Shown here: in pieces, positions 7,397 to 15,635 of the stretch | How the letters are laid out: the number at the start of each line of letters is the position of its first letter | Numbering within the stretch: the stretch's first letter is position 1 | Source: an uncultured Sphingomonas sp. | Lineage (GTDB): Bacteria; Pseudomonadota; Alphaproteobacteria; Sphingomonadales; Sphingomonadaceae | Assembly (NCBI RefSeq): GCF_937871615.1 | Contig: NZ_CALMPA010000046.1 | Location: forward strand, 310,001-374,000 | Reading direction: 5' to 3' | DNA length: 64,000 nucleotides | Program-made: the position numbers and the translations under genes | The notes under the pieces: generated by a model | Databases searched by the model: none | What the model saw: only the letters and a program-made list of their open reading frames with translations | What the model was told of the DNA's origin: nothing

Positions 7397-8008
7397 ATGG
7401 CTTTCGAACTGCCGCCGCTGCCCTATGCCTATGATGCGCTGGAGCCTGTCATCTCCAAGGAGACGATGACGTTCCACCACGACAAGCATCATGCCGCTTA
7501 TACCGCGAAGCTGAACGAGGCCGTCGCCGCCGACGCCAAGCTCGCGGGCAAGACCATCGAGCAGATTTTCGGCATGATGTCCCAGCTTCCCGCGCCCGTC
7601 CGCAATAACGGCGGGGGGTATTGGAACCATGATTTCTTCTGGAAGATCATGGCGCCGAAGGGCTCGACCCAGCCGTCGGGCAAGCTCAAGGCGGCGATCG
7701 ACGCTTATGGCGGGCTGGACAAGCTGAAGGAAGATTTCAACGGCAAGGGCGCGGGCCAGTTCGGTTCGGGCTGGGCATGGGTGATCGCCGATTCGTCCGG
7801 CGCGCTGAAGGTCACCTCCACCCCCAATCAGGACAATCCCCTGATGGACGACGCCAAGGAGCCGGGCACCCCGATCCTCGGCAACGACGTGTGGGAACAC
7901 GCTTATTACCTCACCTACATGAACGATCGCCCCGGCTATCTGAAGGCGTGGTGGGATGTGGTGAACTGGGACGAGGCCGGTCGCCGCTATGACGCCGCGG
8001 TCGCCTGA
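7397..8008 (+). CDS. sodB: Superoxide dismutase, Fe/Mn family
   Basis: Converts superoxide to oxygen and hydrogen peroxide, cytoplasmic (no signal peptide). The 203-residue protein shows all metal ligands: His in SKETMTFHHDKHH, His in WNHDFFW, and Asp/His in DVWEHAYYL. The outer-sphere glutamine used by Fe enzymes before the NH motif (AQVWNH) is replaced by GGGYWNH, while a Gln is present in TPNQDNPLM as in Mn enzymes. The sequence therefore suits Mn or cambialistic use despite the usual annotation as Fe-SOD. AAGGAGG precedes the ATG and a strong terminator follows. Confidence 0.94.
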   Translation: MAFELPPLPYAYDALEPVISKETMTFHHDKHHAAYTAKLNEAVAADAKLAGKTIEQIFGMMSQLPAPVRNNGGGYWNHDFFWKIMAPKGSTQPSGKLKAAIDAYGGLDKLKEDFNGKGAGQFGSGWAWVIADSSGALKVTSTPNQDNPLMDDAKEPGTPILGNDVWEHAYYLTYMNDRPGYLKAWWDVVNWDEAGRRYDAAVA

Positions 8009-8033
8009 TCGCTGAATCGGCAAGATCAAATCG

Positions 8034-8068
8034 CGGGGCGGTGCCTGATGCGCCGCCCCGTTTTTTTT
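8034..8068 (+). terminator. Rho-independent terminator after sodB
   Basis: CGGGGCGG pairs with CCGCCCCG across an 11-nt loop and is followed by eight T residues. It lies between the convergent sodB and yciB genes and may stop both transcripts. Confidence 0.9.
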
Positions 8069-8073
8069 GGGGT

Positions 8074-8682
8074 TCAGCCCTCGGGCGGAATGGTGTCCGG
8101 CGCGTTTTCCATCTGTAGGCCGTGCTTCAGCAGCATCGGCACGTTGGCGAACGCGAACAGCAAGGTCAGCGGGATCGCGCCCCACAGCTTGAAGCCGACC
8201 CAGAAGTCGGTCGAGCTATGGCGCCACACCGCTTCGTTGAGCACCGCCATGAAGACGAAGAAGATCGTCCAGTTGCGCGTCAGCTTGCGCCAGCCATCCT
8301 CGCTCAGCCCCGGATAGGCGGTTTCGAGCAGGCTCTGGAGCAAGGGCCGGCCAGTCGCGAGGCCGAAGCCCAGAACGGCGGCGAAAATGGCGTAAACGAA
8401 GGTCGGCTTCATCTTGATGAAGCGTTCGTCGTGGAAATAGATCGTCAGCCCGCCGAACACGAGCACCAGCACGGCCGAGATCAGCAGCATCGGCGACAGC
8501 CGCCGTGTCTTGATCCACGACAGGATGAGTGCCACCACCATCGCGACCATGAAGGCGGCGGTGGCGGCGATGATCCGCATGATCGCGGCGCCCGGCGTCA
8601 GGAAATTGACCGCAAAGAAAACGAGCAGCGGCCCATAATCGAGCGCCAGTCGGAAACCGGCGGAGGGGGATTTCGTCGTCAC
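8074..8682 (-). CDS. yciB: Inner-membrane septation protein YciB/IspZ
   Basis: Polytopic membrane protein linked to cell division and envelope synthesis. The 202-residue length and motifs are typical: DYGPLLVFFAVNF at the N-terminus, KMKPTFVYAIFA in the middle and the family block RNWTIFFVFMAVLNEAVWR followed by DFWVGFKLWG. Five or six membrane segments are visible. It lies downstream of ftsY on the same strand with a 78-nt gap, an order (mtaB-ftsY-yciB) I regard as typical of sphingomonads. The exact biochemical role is not settled for the family. Confidence 0.93.
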   Translation of the reverse strand: MTTKSPSAGFRLALDYGPLLVFFAVNFLTPGAAIMRIIAATAAFMVAMVVALILSWIKTRRLSPMLLISAVLVLVFGGLTIYFHDERFIKMKPTFVYAIFAAVLGFGLATGRPLLQSLLETAYPGLSEDGWRKLTRNWTIFFVFMAVLNEAVWRHSSTDFWVGFKLWGAIPLTLLFAFANVPMLLKHGLQMENAPDTIPPEG

Positions 8683-8760
8683 GTCAACTCCGTTCGCGCG
8701 GCACCTGCCGATGCGCCATAATATGTTCCGGTCGCCCGAGAAACATGCCCGTTGCGGCTG

Positions 8761-9696
8761 CTATTTTCGCCTGTCATCCACCCCGGCGATGATCCGGCTG
8801 ACCTCATTGGCGTCGAACGGGCGCAGGTCCGTCATGCCTTCGCCCACGCCGATCGCGTGGATCGGCAGCCCGTATCGCTCCGCCGCCGCCACCAGCACGC
8901 CGCCGCGCGCGGTGCCGTCCAGTTTGGTCATCACCAGCCCGGTGACGCCCGCCACCTCCTTGAACACTTCGATCTGAGACAGCGCGTTCTGCCCGGTGGT
9001 GGCATCGAGTACGAGCACCACGTCGTGCGGCGCGGCTGGATTGAGGCGGCCCAGCACGCGGCGGATCTTCGCCAGTTCGTCCATCAGCTCGCGCTTGTTC
9101 TGAAGCCGTCCGGCGGTATCGACGATCAGCACGTCGATGCCGGTCGCGGTCGCCTGTTTCACCGCGTCCCACACCACGCCCGCCGCGTCGCCGCCCTCCG
9201 GCCCGGTGACGATCGGCACGCCGATCCGCTCCGCCCATGTGGCGAGCTGCCCGATCGCCGCGGCGCGAAATGTGTCGCCGGCGGCCAACATCACACCATA
9301 ATCCTGTTCGAGGAACAGATGCGCGAGCTTGGCAATGGTCGTCGTCTTGCCCGATCCGTTCACCCCGATGACGAGGATCACCTGCGGGCGGGGAAAAGCA
9401 TCCACTTCCATCGGCCTGGCGACCTCGGCCAGCACCTTTTCCACCTCCTCGGCAACGACGAGGCGGATGCCGAGATCCTCCATATCGCGCTCGAAGCTTC
9501 CGGCGGCCAGCCGTGCGCGAATCCTGCCCGCCGTTTCCGGCCCAAGGTCCGAGGCGATCAGCGCCTCCTCCACCTCATCGAGCGTCGCGCTGTCGAGCGG
9601 CGCCGTGCCGAGGCCGGTCAGATTGCCGATCAGCCGATCCGAAGTGCGGCGGAATCCGCCGAGCAGCTTTTCATGCCAAGAGGGGGTGGAGTTCAT
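8761..9696 (-). CDS. ftsY: Signal recognition particle receptor FtsY
   Basis: GTPase receptor that docks SRP-ribosome complexes on the membrane. The 311-residue protein has the NG domain only, without the long acidic A domain of E. coli. G motifs: GVNGSGKTTT (G1), DTFRAAA (G2), VLIVDTAGR (G3), TKLDGTARGG (G4). The ATG at 9696 overlaps the mtaB stop codon by 4 nt (ATGA), showing coupling. Its partner Ffh is encoded about 4 kb away on the other strand. Confidence 0.95.
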   Translation of the reverse strand: MNSTPSWHEKLLGGFRRTSDRLIGNLTGLGTAPLDSATLDEVEEALIASDLGPETAGRIRARLAAGSFERDMEDLGIRLVVAEEVEKVLAEVARPMEVDAFPRPQVILVIGVNGSGKTTTIAKLAHLFLEQDYGVMLAAGDTFRAAAIGQLATWAERIGVPIVTGPEGGDAAGVVWDAVKQATATGIDVLIVDTAGRLQNKRELMDELAKIRRVLGRLNPAAPHDVVLVLDATTGQNALSQIEVFKEVAGVTGLVMTKLDGTARGGVLVAAAERYGLPIHAIGVGEGMTDLRPFDANEVSRIIAGVDDRRK

Positions 9697-10883
9697 ATCG
9701 TCGTTCCGATGAGATGGTCGTCGGTCGCGCCGGTGACGCGCAGGGACAGGATTTGCCCGATCGCGGGGGAGGCGAGCGGGTCCGCCACGCGAAGCTCGGC
9801 GAAGCCGGGCGTGTGCCCGCGATCGCCGGGTTTTTCCAGCACGATCGCTTGTTGCGAACCGATCATGCCGGCGAGCCAGGCGCGCTTCTGCCGCTGGGCG
9901 GCCTCGCGCAACCGGGCGGCGCGCTCGCGCGCAAGTGCTGGCGTCACCTGCGGCATACGCGCCGCCGGGGTGTTGGCGCGCGGCGAATAAGGGAAAACAT
10001 GCGCATGGACGATCGCGCAATCATGGATCAGCGCCAGCGTATTGGCGAACATCGCCTCATCCTCGGTCGGGAAGCCCGCGATCAGATCGGCGCCGATCGC
10101 GATATCGCGCTTCGCCTTCAATCGCTCGATCATCCGGATCGCGTCGGCGCGCAGATGGCGCCGCTTCATCCGCTTGAGCACCAGATCGTCGCCAGCCTGA
10201 AGCGACAGGTGCAGATGCGGCATGACACGCGGCTCGCCGGTGACGAGATCGAACAGCTTGTCGTCGATTTCGATCGTATCGAGCGACGAAAGGCGCAGCC
10301 GAGGCAGCGCGGGCACGGCGCGCAGGATATGCTCGACCAGCCCGCCCAAAGTCACCGCGCCATCGGCATAGCTGGTGAGATCGACCCCGGTGAGCACCAC
10401 CTCCTGCGTCCCGGCATCCACCAGCGCGGCGATCCGCGCGACCACCGCGCCCACGGGATCGCTGCGGCTCGGCCCGCGCCCGGCGGGGATCGCGCAGAAG
10501 GTGCAGGAATGATCGCAGCCGTTCTGCACGCCGACGAAGGCGCGCGCGTGGCGGCGGGCGGGCGGGCGATTGGGAAATGCGCCCCAGGTGGCGGGCAGCA
10601 GCTTGGCCGCGTTGCCGATCACCCGCGTTACCCCCGGCAGTTCGGCGAAACCGGCGGAATCCATCTGCGCCGCGCAGCCGGTCGCGACGATCTCCGCCGC
10701 CGGGCGATCGCGATGCGCGCGGCGGATCGCGGCGCGGCTTTGCTTGACGGCCTCGTTGGTTACGCCGCAGGTGTTGACCACAACCATGTCGCGCGATCCG
10801 ATCAGGCCGCGGATCGTTTCGCTTTCGGCAAGGTTCAGGCGACACCCCAGGGTCACGACATCGGGTCGGGGCAGGGCGGTCAT
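9693..10883 (-). CDS. mtaB: tRNA (N6-threonylcarbamoyladenosine-37) methylthiotransferase MtaB
   Basis: Radical-SAM enzyme that adds a methylthio group to t6A37 of tRNAs. N-terminal UPF0004 domain with cysteines in TLGCRLN, NTCGVT and TGCAAQ (first cluster), radical-SAM motif CDHSCTFC (second cluster, CxxxCxxC), and LHLSLQAGDD and FPYSPRANTPA blocks typical of the MtaB/YqeV branch rather than MiaB. 396 residues, slightly short: the C-terminal TRAM region is reduced. It is the first gene of mtaB-ftsY-yciB and starts within a couple of bases of the divergent DUF924 gene. Confidence 0.92.
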   Translation of the reverse strand: MTALPRPDVVTLGCRLNLAESETIRGLIGSRDMVVVNTCGVTNEAVKQSRAAIRRAHRDRPAAEIVATGCAAQMDSAGFAELPGVTRVIGNAAKLLPATWGAFPNRPPARRHARAFVGVQNGCDHSCTFCAIPAGRGPSRSDPVGAVVARIAALVDAGTQEVVLTGVDLTSYADGAVTLGGLVEHILRAVPALPRLRLSSLDTIEIDDKLFDLVTGEPRVMPHLHLSLQAGDDLVLKRMKRRHLRADAIRMIERLKAKRDIAIGADLIAGFPTEDEAMFANTLALIHDCAIVHAHVFPYSPRANTPAARMPQVTPALARERAARLREAAQRQKRAWLAGMIGSQQAIVLEKPGDRGHTPGFAELRVADPLASPAIGQILSLRVTGATDDHLIGTTI

Positions 10884-10899
10884 GCGGGGCGATCTAGGG

Positions 10900-11457
10900 A
10901 TGTGTGAAGGCGAAGTCCACGAAAAGGCCGGCGCGGTGCTCGGCTTCTGGTTCGGGCTGGCCCCGGAAAAGCATTTCGCGAAGGATGCCGCGCTCGATCG
11001 GGAGATAGCGGATCGCTTCGGTGCGCTGCGCGATCAGGTGCTCGCGTCAGGCGCCGCCGGATGGGATGGCGCGCCGGAAAGCCTGCTTGCCGCGATCATC
11101 CTGCTCGATCAATTCTCGCGCAATATCCATCGCGGCTCGGCGCAGGCCTATGCGGGCGATCCGCTGGCGCTGTCTTTGGTCTTGTCGGCGATCGAGCGCG
11201 GATGGGATGCGCGCTACACCAGCGAGGAGCGCGCGTTCCTCTATATTCCGCTGATGCACGCTGAAAGCGCGGCGATGCAGGCGCTGAGCGTGGAGAAATA
11301 CACCGCATTGGGACTGGCGTCGCAATTGCGCTTCGCCCGCGATCATGCCGCGGTGATCGCGCGGTTCGGTCGCTATCCCAGCCGCAACGCCGCTTTGGGG
11401 CGGGATTCCACGCCCGAGGAAAAGGAATATCTCAGCCAGCCAGGCGCCGGGTGGTGA
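10900..11457 (+). CDS. DUF924 family protein
   Basis: A 185-residue soluble, helical protein with the DUF924 hallmarks VLGFWFGLAPEKHF, LLDQFSRNIHRG, AFLYIPLMHAES and a final RFGRYPSRN. The family has a TPR-like fold and no established biochemical role that I know. An in-frame ATG at 10882 is possible; I prefer 10900 because the earlier one overlaps the divergent mtaB start. Its 3' end overlaps the convergent EAL gene by 26 bp. Confidence 0.85.
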   Translation: MCEGEVHEKAGAVLGFWFGLAPEKHFAKDAALDREIADRFGALRDQVLASGAAGWDGAPESLLAAIILLDQFSRNIHRGSAQAYAGDPLALSLVLSAIERGWDARYTSEERAFLYIPLMHAESAAMQALSVEKYTALGLASQLRFARDHAAVIARFGRYPSRNAALGRDSTPEEKEYLSQPGAGW

Positions 11458-12814
11458 CGGCGGAGGGGATCAGGCGCTGCTCGGCCAGCATCCGGCGGGT
11501 CTGCATCAGGTTCATCGGCTGGCCGAACAGATAGCCCTGGCCGATCGAACATCCCATCGCGCGCATCCGATCCGCGTTCTGCGCGGTTTCGATGCCTTCC
11601 GCGATGATCGGCAGGTTGAGGCTTTCGCCAAGCCGCAGGATCGCCGCCGCGATCGAGGCGCGGGCCGGGTCTTCCATCACCCTGGTGACGATCGAATGGT
11701 CGATCTTGATCCGGTCGAACGGCAGCGCGCGCAGATGCGTGAGGCTCGATACGCCGGTGCCGAAATCGTCGAGCGCGACGCGCACGCCCTGCGCCTTCAG
11801 GCTTTCGACGATCGAGCCGGCGATGCCGTGCGGGTCCATCAGCGCGCCTTCGGTCAGCTCGATTTCAAGCCGGGCCGGCGGATAGCCAAGCTCCGTCAGC
11901 AGGCGGATGACCTTTTGCGCCAGCCACGGATCGCGCAATTGCGATACCGCGAAATTCACCGCCAGGATCAGCCGCCCGTCCCAATCACGCGCGGCGAGCA
12001 GCGCCTGGCGCATGACCGACAGGGTGAGATCGGAAATCGCGCTGCTTTCGCGGGCGATATCAAGGAAATGCGCGGGGGTGATGAGGCCATGGACCGGATG
12101 CTCCCACCGCGCCAGCACCTCGAACCCGAGCAATTCCCCGCTATGAAGGTCGATGACCGGCTCGAAATAGGGTGCGATCGCCCCGCTTTCGATCGCGTCG
12201 GGAAGGCTGTGCGCGATCGTATCACGCGCACGCTGCCGCGCGGCCATTTCCTGCGCGAACCACAGCGAGCGGATGCCATCCGATCGCGCGACCCCGGCGG
12301 CGGTCGCCGCGGCTTCCACCAGCCCGTCGAGCGAGCCGCCGTCGCGATCCGATCGTGCCAGCCCGATCGTCGCGCCGCGCGCCGCGCTATCGTCATGCTG
12401 GCCGAGCAGCGATACGATCCGCCCGGCGACCCGGTCCGCCGCCTCGGGCGAATAGGGATCGAGCATCACGATGCAGGCGAATTGCGTCGGCTGGATCATG
12501 CCGGTCGGCATTTCAGCCGGCAGCGCCGCCGCGATCGCCGGCGCGATATCGCCCATCCTGCCGAGCGGCGCCTCCGGCCCGATGTCGACAAGGACGATCG
12601 CAACCGCGCGCTCCCCCGCGTGCGCAAGCAATTGCTGCCCGCGCTCAAGAAAGCCCTGCCGATTGGACAGGCCCGTGGCCGCATCGCGCGGCAGCGCGCG
12701 GTGGATGCGGGCCGCCGGGGTAGCGGCGCGGTGCCGCGCGCGGCGCCAGAGCAGGAAGACGCCCGCGAACACGAAAACGCTCGACAGCGCTGTAACGACG
12801 AGCATTTTCATCAA
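11432..12814 (-). CDS. Membrane-anchored GGDEF-like/EAL-domain protein, probable c-di-GMP phosphodiesterase
   Basis: Hydrolyses or senses cyclic di-GMP. One N-terminal membrane helix (VVTALSSVFVFAGVFLLW), a degenerate GGDEF-like segment (about 45-185, starting DAATGLSNRQGF but without GGDEF), then a full EAL domain. EAL residues are kept in spirit: FEVLARWEHP (ExLxR), NFAVSQLRD, ELTEGALM, DDFGTGVSSL, IKIDHSIV, EGIETAQ and GQGYLFGQP. The metal and catalytic positions look intact, so activity is plausible. It probably converts a local signal in the GGDEF-like part into phosphodiesterase control; that is inference. Confidence 0.88.
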   Translation of the reverse strand: MMKMLVVTALSSVFVFAGVFLLWRRARHRAATPAARIHRALPRDAATGLSNRQGFLERGQQLLAHAGERAVAIVLVDIGPEAPLGRMGDIAPAIAAALPAEMPTGMIQPTQFACIVMLDPYSPEAADRVAGRIVSLLGQHDDSAARGATIGLARSDRDGGSLDGLVEAAATAAGVARSDGIRSLWFAQEMAARQRARDTIAHSLPDAIESGAIAPYFEPVIDLHSGELLGFEVLARWEHPVHGLITPAHFLDIARESSAISDLTLSVMRQALLAARDWDGRLILAVNFAVSQLRDPWLAQKVIRLLTELGYPPARLEIELTEGALMDPHGIAGSIVESLKAQGVRVALDDFGTGVSSLTHLRALPFDRIKIDHSIVTRVMEDPARASIAAAILRLGESLNLPIIAEGIETAQNADRMRAMGCSIGQGYLFGQPMNLMQTRRMLAEQRLIPSAVTTRRLAG

Positions 12815-12972
12815 CCGTCCATTCCCTCCCGTATCGCGGGTCTCGCATCTGGCATGACAGGGTGTAGAAGCGGTTAAGCGCGGGCGACTTGCCTCCGGGC
12901 GGGCTTTCCTTTAGGAGCCGCGCCACGTTCCGACGTTGAACGCTGAAGAAAAGCGCTCAAGTGCGCACGCTG

Positions 12973-13005
12973 GCCGGCGAGTTTTCGCCCGCCGGCGCTT
13001 TTTCG
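12973..13005 (+). terminator. Hairpin with T-run upstream of ffh
   Basis: GCCGGCG pairs with CGCCGGC around a 10-nt loop and is followed by GCTTTTTCG. It sits about 60 nt before the ffh ATG. It resembles an intrinsic terminator, so it may end a short upstream transcript or attenuate ffh. No ORF or known RNA was recognised between it and the EAL gene. Confidence 0.5.
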
Positions 13006-13066
13006 TTTGGGGTCGGGGCTCCGTTGCGGCTGTTGCCGTTGGCGGGCAAAAAGAATTGGATAGTGG

Positions 13067-14551
13067 ATGTTCGACAGCCTCAGTGATCGTCTTGGTGGCG
13101 TATTCGATCGGTTGCGTGGCCGTGGCGCGCTGACCGATGCGGATGTGCGCCAGGCGATGCGCGAGGTGCGTATCGCGCTGCTTGAGGCGGATGTGGCGCT
13201 GCCCGTCGCGCGGCAGTTCGTCGATGAGGTGACCGAGAAGGCCGTCGGGCAGAATGTGCTCCGCTCGATCACGCCGGGGCAGCAGGTCGTCAAGATCGTC
13301 AATGACGCGCTGGTCGAGATGCTGGGCGGCGCGAATGCGCAGGCCGCCGAACTGGAGCTGAACGTCGCGCCGCCCGCCGTGGTGATGATGGTCGGCCTGC
13401 AAGGCTCGGGCAAGACGACGACCACCGCGAAGATCGCCAAGCGGCTTGCGGGCAAGGAGCGCAAGAAGGTGCTGATGGCGTCGCTCGACGTCAATCGCCC
13501 CGCCGCGCAGGAGCAGCTTGCGACGCTCGGCACGCAGATCGAGGTGCAGACGCTGCCGATCGTCGCCGGCCAGCAGCCGGTCGATATCGCGCGGCGCGCG
13601 CTTCAGGCGGCGAAGCTCCAGGGCTTCGATGTGGTGATGCTCGATACGGCGGGCCGCCTTCACGTCGATCAGGCGCTGATGGACGAGATGAAGGCCGTCG
13701 CGGAAATCGCCCGGCCGCAGGAAATCCTGCTCGTCGTCGATTCGCTGACCGGGCAGGACGCGGTCAACGTCGCGCAGAGCTTTTCCGAACAGGTGCCGCT
13801 GACCGGCGTGGTGCTGACCCGGATGGACGGCGATGCGCGCGGCGGCGCGGCGCTGTCGATGCGCGCCGTCACCGGCAAGCCGATCAAATTCGCTGGCGTC
13901 GGCGAGAAGCTCGACGCGCTTGAGCCGTTTCATCCGGAGCGTGTCGCCGGGCGCATCCTCGGCATGGGCGACGTGGTGTCGCTGGTCGAGCGCGCGGCGG
14001 AGGCGATCCAGCAGGAAGATGCCGAGCGGATGACCGCGCGGCTCGCCAAGGGCCAGTTCGATATGAACGATCTGCGCGGCCAGCTTGCGCAGATGCGGCG
14101 GATGGGTGGTCTTGGCGCGCTTGCCGGGATGATCCCCGGCATGAAGAAGGCGCAGGCCGCGATGGCCTCCGGCGCGGTCGACGAGAAAATCCTGCTGCGC
14201 ATGGACGCGATGATTACCTCGATGACGCCCAAGGAGCGCGCCAAGCCCGAGCTGATTAACGCCAAGCGCAAGATACGCATCGCCAAGGGCAGCGGCACGA
14301 CCGTGCAGGACATCAACAAGCTGTTGAAGATGCATCAGGAAATGTCCTCCGCGATGAAGCGCATCAAGAAGATGGGCGGCCTCAAGGGGATGATGGCGAT
14401 GCTCGGCAAGGGCGGCATGGGCGGGCTGGGCAATGCGCTCGGCGGGCCTGATCTCGGCGACATGCTGGGCAAGGCCGGCGGCAGTCTGCCGGGCCTGCCG
14501 GGTGGCGCTGGCGGGTTGCCGCCGGGGTTCGGCAAGTTCGGAAAGAAGTGA
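13067..14551 (+). CDS. ffh: Signal recognition particle protein Ffh (SRP54)
   Basis: GTPase that binds 4.5S RNA and signal peptides on ribosomes. N domain starts MFDSLSDRLGGVFDRLRGRG; G motifs GLQGSGKTTTT, DVNRPAA, MLDTAGR and TRMDGDARGG are complete. The M domain (from about residue 300) is Met-rich (GGLGALAGMIPGM, KKMGGLKGMMAML) and ends in a Gly/Met/Leu-rich tail. 494 residues. First gene of the conserved ffh-rpsP-rimM-trmD-rplS cluster. Confidence 0.97.
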   Translation: MFDSLSDRLGGVFDRLRGRGALTDADVRQAMREVRIALLEADVALPVARQFVDEVTEKAVGQNVLRSITPGQQVVKIVNDALVEMLGGANAQAAELELNVAPPAVVMMVGLQGSGKTTTTAKIAKRLAGKERKKVLMASLDVNRPAAQEQLATLGTQIEVQTLPIVAGQQPVDIARRALQAAKLQGFDVVMLDTAGRLHVDQALMDEMKAVAEIARPQEILLVVDSLTGQDAVNVAQSFSEQVPLTGVVLTRMDGDARGGAALSMRAVTGKPIKFAGVGEKLDALEPFHPERVAGRILGMGDVVSLVERAAEAIQQEDAERMTARLAKGQFDMNDLRGQLAQMRRMGGLGALAGMIPGMKKAQAAMASGAVDEKILLRMDAMITSMTPKERAKPELINAKRKIRIAKGSGTTVQDINKLLKMHQEMSSAMKRIKKMGGLKGMMAMLGKGGMGGLGNALGGPDLGDMLGKAGGSLPGLPGGAGGLPPGFGKFGKK

Positions 14552-14591
14552 TCCCTCGCCATCCCGGCGGGGAATTGAACGACAACCAGAA

Positions 14592-14615
14592 AGTCCCGGC
14601 GCCAGGCCGGGATGA
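14592..14615. repeat. Imperfect palindrome of the sphingomonad CCCGGC-NNN-GCCGGG type
   Basis: TCCCGGCGCCAGGCCGGGATGAC lies between ffh and rpsP. The CCCGGC and GCCGGG arms form a hairpin. Intergenic palindromes of this kind, framed by TCATCCCGG, are frequent in GC-rich alphaproteobacteria. A related half site, ATCCCGGCGGGG, is present 30 nt earlier. There is no T-run, so I do not call it a terminator. Confidence 0.45.
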
Positions 14616-14635
14616 CGTTTGAAGGAAAGACCAAG

Positions 14636-15070
14636 ATGGCTCTCAGCATTCGCCTTTCGCGCGGCGGTTCCAAGAAGCGCCCCTATTACCGCATCGTCGT
14701 TGCGGACGCGCGCAGCCCGCGTGACGGCAAGTTCATCGAGAAGATCGGCAACTACAATCCGCTGCTCAAGAAGGACGACGAGAAGCGCGTCGTGCTCGAT
14801 GCCGATCGCGCCAAGCATTGGCTGGGCGTCGGCGCGCAGCCGACCGATCGCGTCGCTCGCTTCCTCGATGCGGCGGGCGTGCGTGAGCGCGCGGCGCGCA
14901 ACAACCCGAAGAAGGCTGAGCCGGGCGAGAAGGCCAAGGAGCGCGCCGAGGAGCGTGCCGAGAAGCTGAAGGCAGCGCAGGAAGCCGCCGAGGCGCCCGC
15001 CGCTGAGGCCGCTGAGGCCGCTGAGGCCGCTGAGGCCGAGCCGGCCGCCGAGGCGACCGCAGAGCAGTAA
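14636..15070 (+). CDS. rpsP: 30S ribosomal protein S16
   Basis: Small-subunit protein needed for 30S assembly. The S16 core (about 80 residues) begins [20 protein letters not shown] and contains [13 protein letters not shown]. The total of 144 residues is far longer than the 82 of E. coli because of a C-terminal Lys/Glu/Ala tail encoded by a run of GCCGCTGAG repeats; such tails occur in alphaproteobacteria. GAAGGAAAG marks the ATG at 14636 rather than an upstream in-frame codon. A terminator-like hairpin follows. Confidence 0.96.
   Translation: MALSIRLSRGGSKKRPYYRIVVADARSPRDGKFIEKIGNYNPLLKKDDEKRVVLDADRAKHWLGVGAQPTDRVARFLDAAGVRERAARNNPKKAEPGEKAKERAEERAEKLKAAQEAAEAPAAEAAEAAEAAEAEPAAEATAEQ
14999..15040 (+). 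repeat. Tandem 9-bp repeat inside rpsP
   Basis: About four copies of GCCGCTGAG encode an AEAAEAAEA stretch in the S16 tail. Slippage at this site could change tail length between strains. Confidence 0.8.
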
Positions 15071-15075
15071 GATCG

Positions 15076-15116
15076 AAAAGGGGGCGTGGGCCATGCGGCG
15101 CGCGTTCCCCTTTTTT
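15076..15116 (+). terminator. Terminator-like hairpin between rpsP and rimM
   Basis: AAAAGGGG pairs with CCCCTTTT, supported by GCG/CGC inside, with six T residues on the 3' side. It lies within a co-directional cluster, so it probably reduces rather than ends transcription, giving more S16 than RimM and TrmD. That role is inference. Confidence 0.75.
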
Positions 15117-15127
15117 GACCGCTGACG

Positions 15128-15622
15128 ATGAGCGAGCGCCCGAAAACCGCCGATCCCGCTGTCGTGCTGGCCGTAATCATCGGCGCGCATGGCGTGACGG
15201 GAGAAGTGCGCCTCAAGGTGTTCGCCGAGGAACTTGGCGCGCACCACAGCTTCAACGGCGGCACGCTGACGTTGAAGTCGTTGCGCCACGGGTCGAATGG
15301 CGCGATCGCGCGTTTTGCCGAGATCGCCGATCGCAATCGCGCCGAAGCGCTGCGCGGGACGGAATTGTCCGTGCCGCGTTCGGCGCTGCCGCCGCTGGGT
15401 GAGGGCGAATATTATCATTGCGATCTGATCGGGCTGGCTGCGGTTTCCGCCGGTGGCGAGCCGCTCGGGCGCGTCGTGACGGTCGAGAATTTCGGCGCGG
15501 GCGACGTGATCGAGATCGAGCGCGATAACGGCAAGACCTTCATGGTGCCGATGCGGCCCGATGCCGTGTCCTCCTGGGATGCCGAACGGCTGGTGATCGA
15601 GCCGGCGTTCGTCGAAGGCTGA
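15128..15622 (+). CDS. rimM: Ribosome maturation factor RimM
   Basis: Assists maturation of the 30S head domain through contact with S19. 164 residues with the RimM N-terminal barrel ([20 protein letters not shown]) and the C-terminal PRC-like barrel ([22 protein letters not shown], with the final [10 protein letters not shown] block). Typical place between rpsP and trmD. The gap to trmD is 13 nt. Confidence 0.96.
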   Translation: MSERPKTADPAVVLAVIIGAHGVTGEVRLKVFAEELGAHHSFNGGTLTLKSLRHGSNGAIARFAEIADRNRAEALRGTELSVPRSALPPLGEGEYYHCDLIGLAAVSAGGEPLGRVVTVENFGAGDVIEIERDNGKTFMVPMRPDAVSSWDAERLVIEPAFVEG

Positions 15623-15635
15623 CGGCGGCCCGCCG

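Noticed and set aside
14999-15040. Tandem repeat in rpsP as a possible CRISPR or mini-satellite
   Set aside because: The units are contiguous, 9 bp and in frame inside a coding region; there are no spacers.
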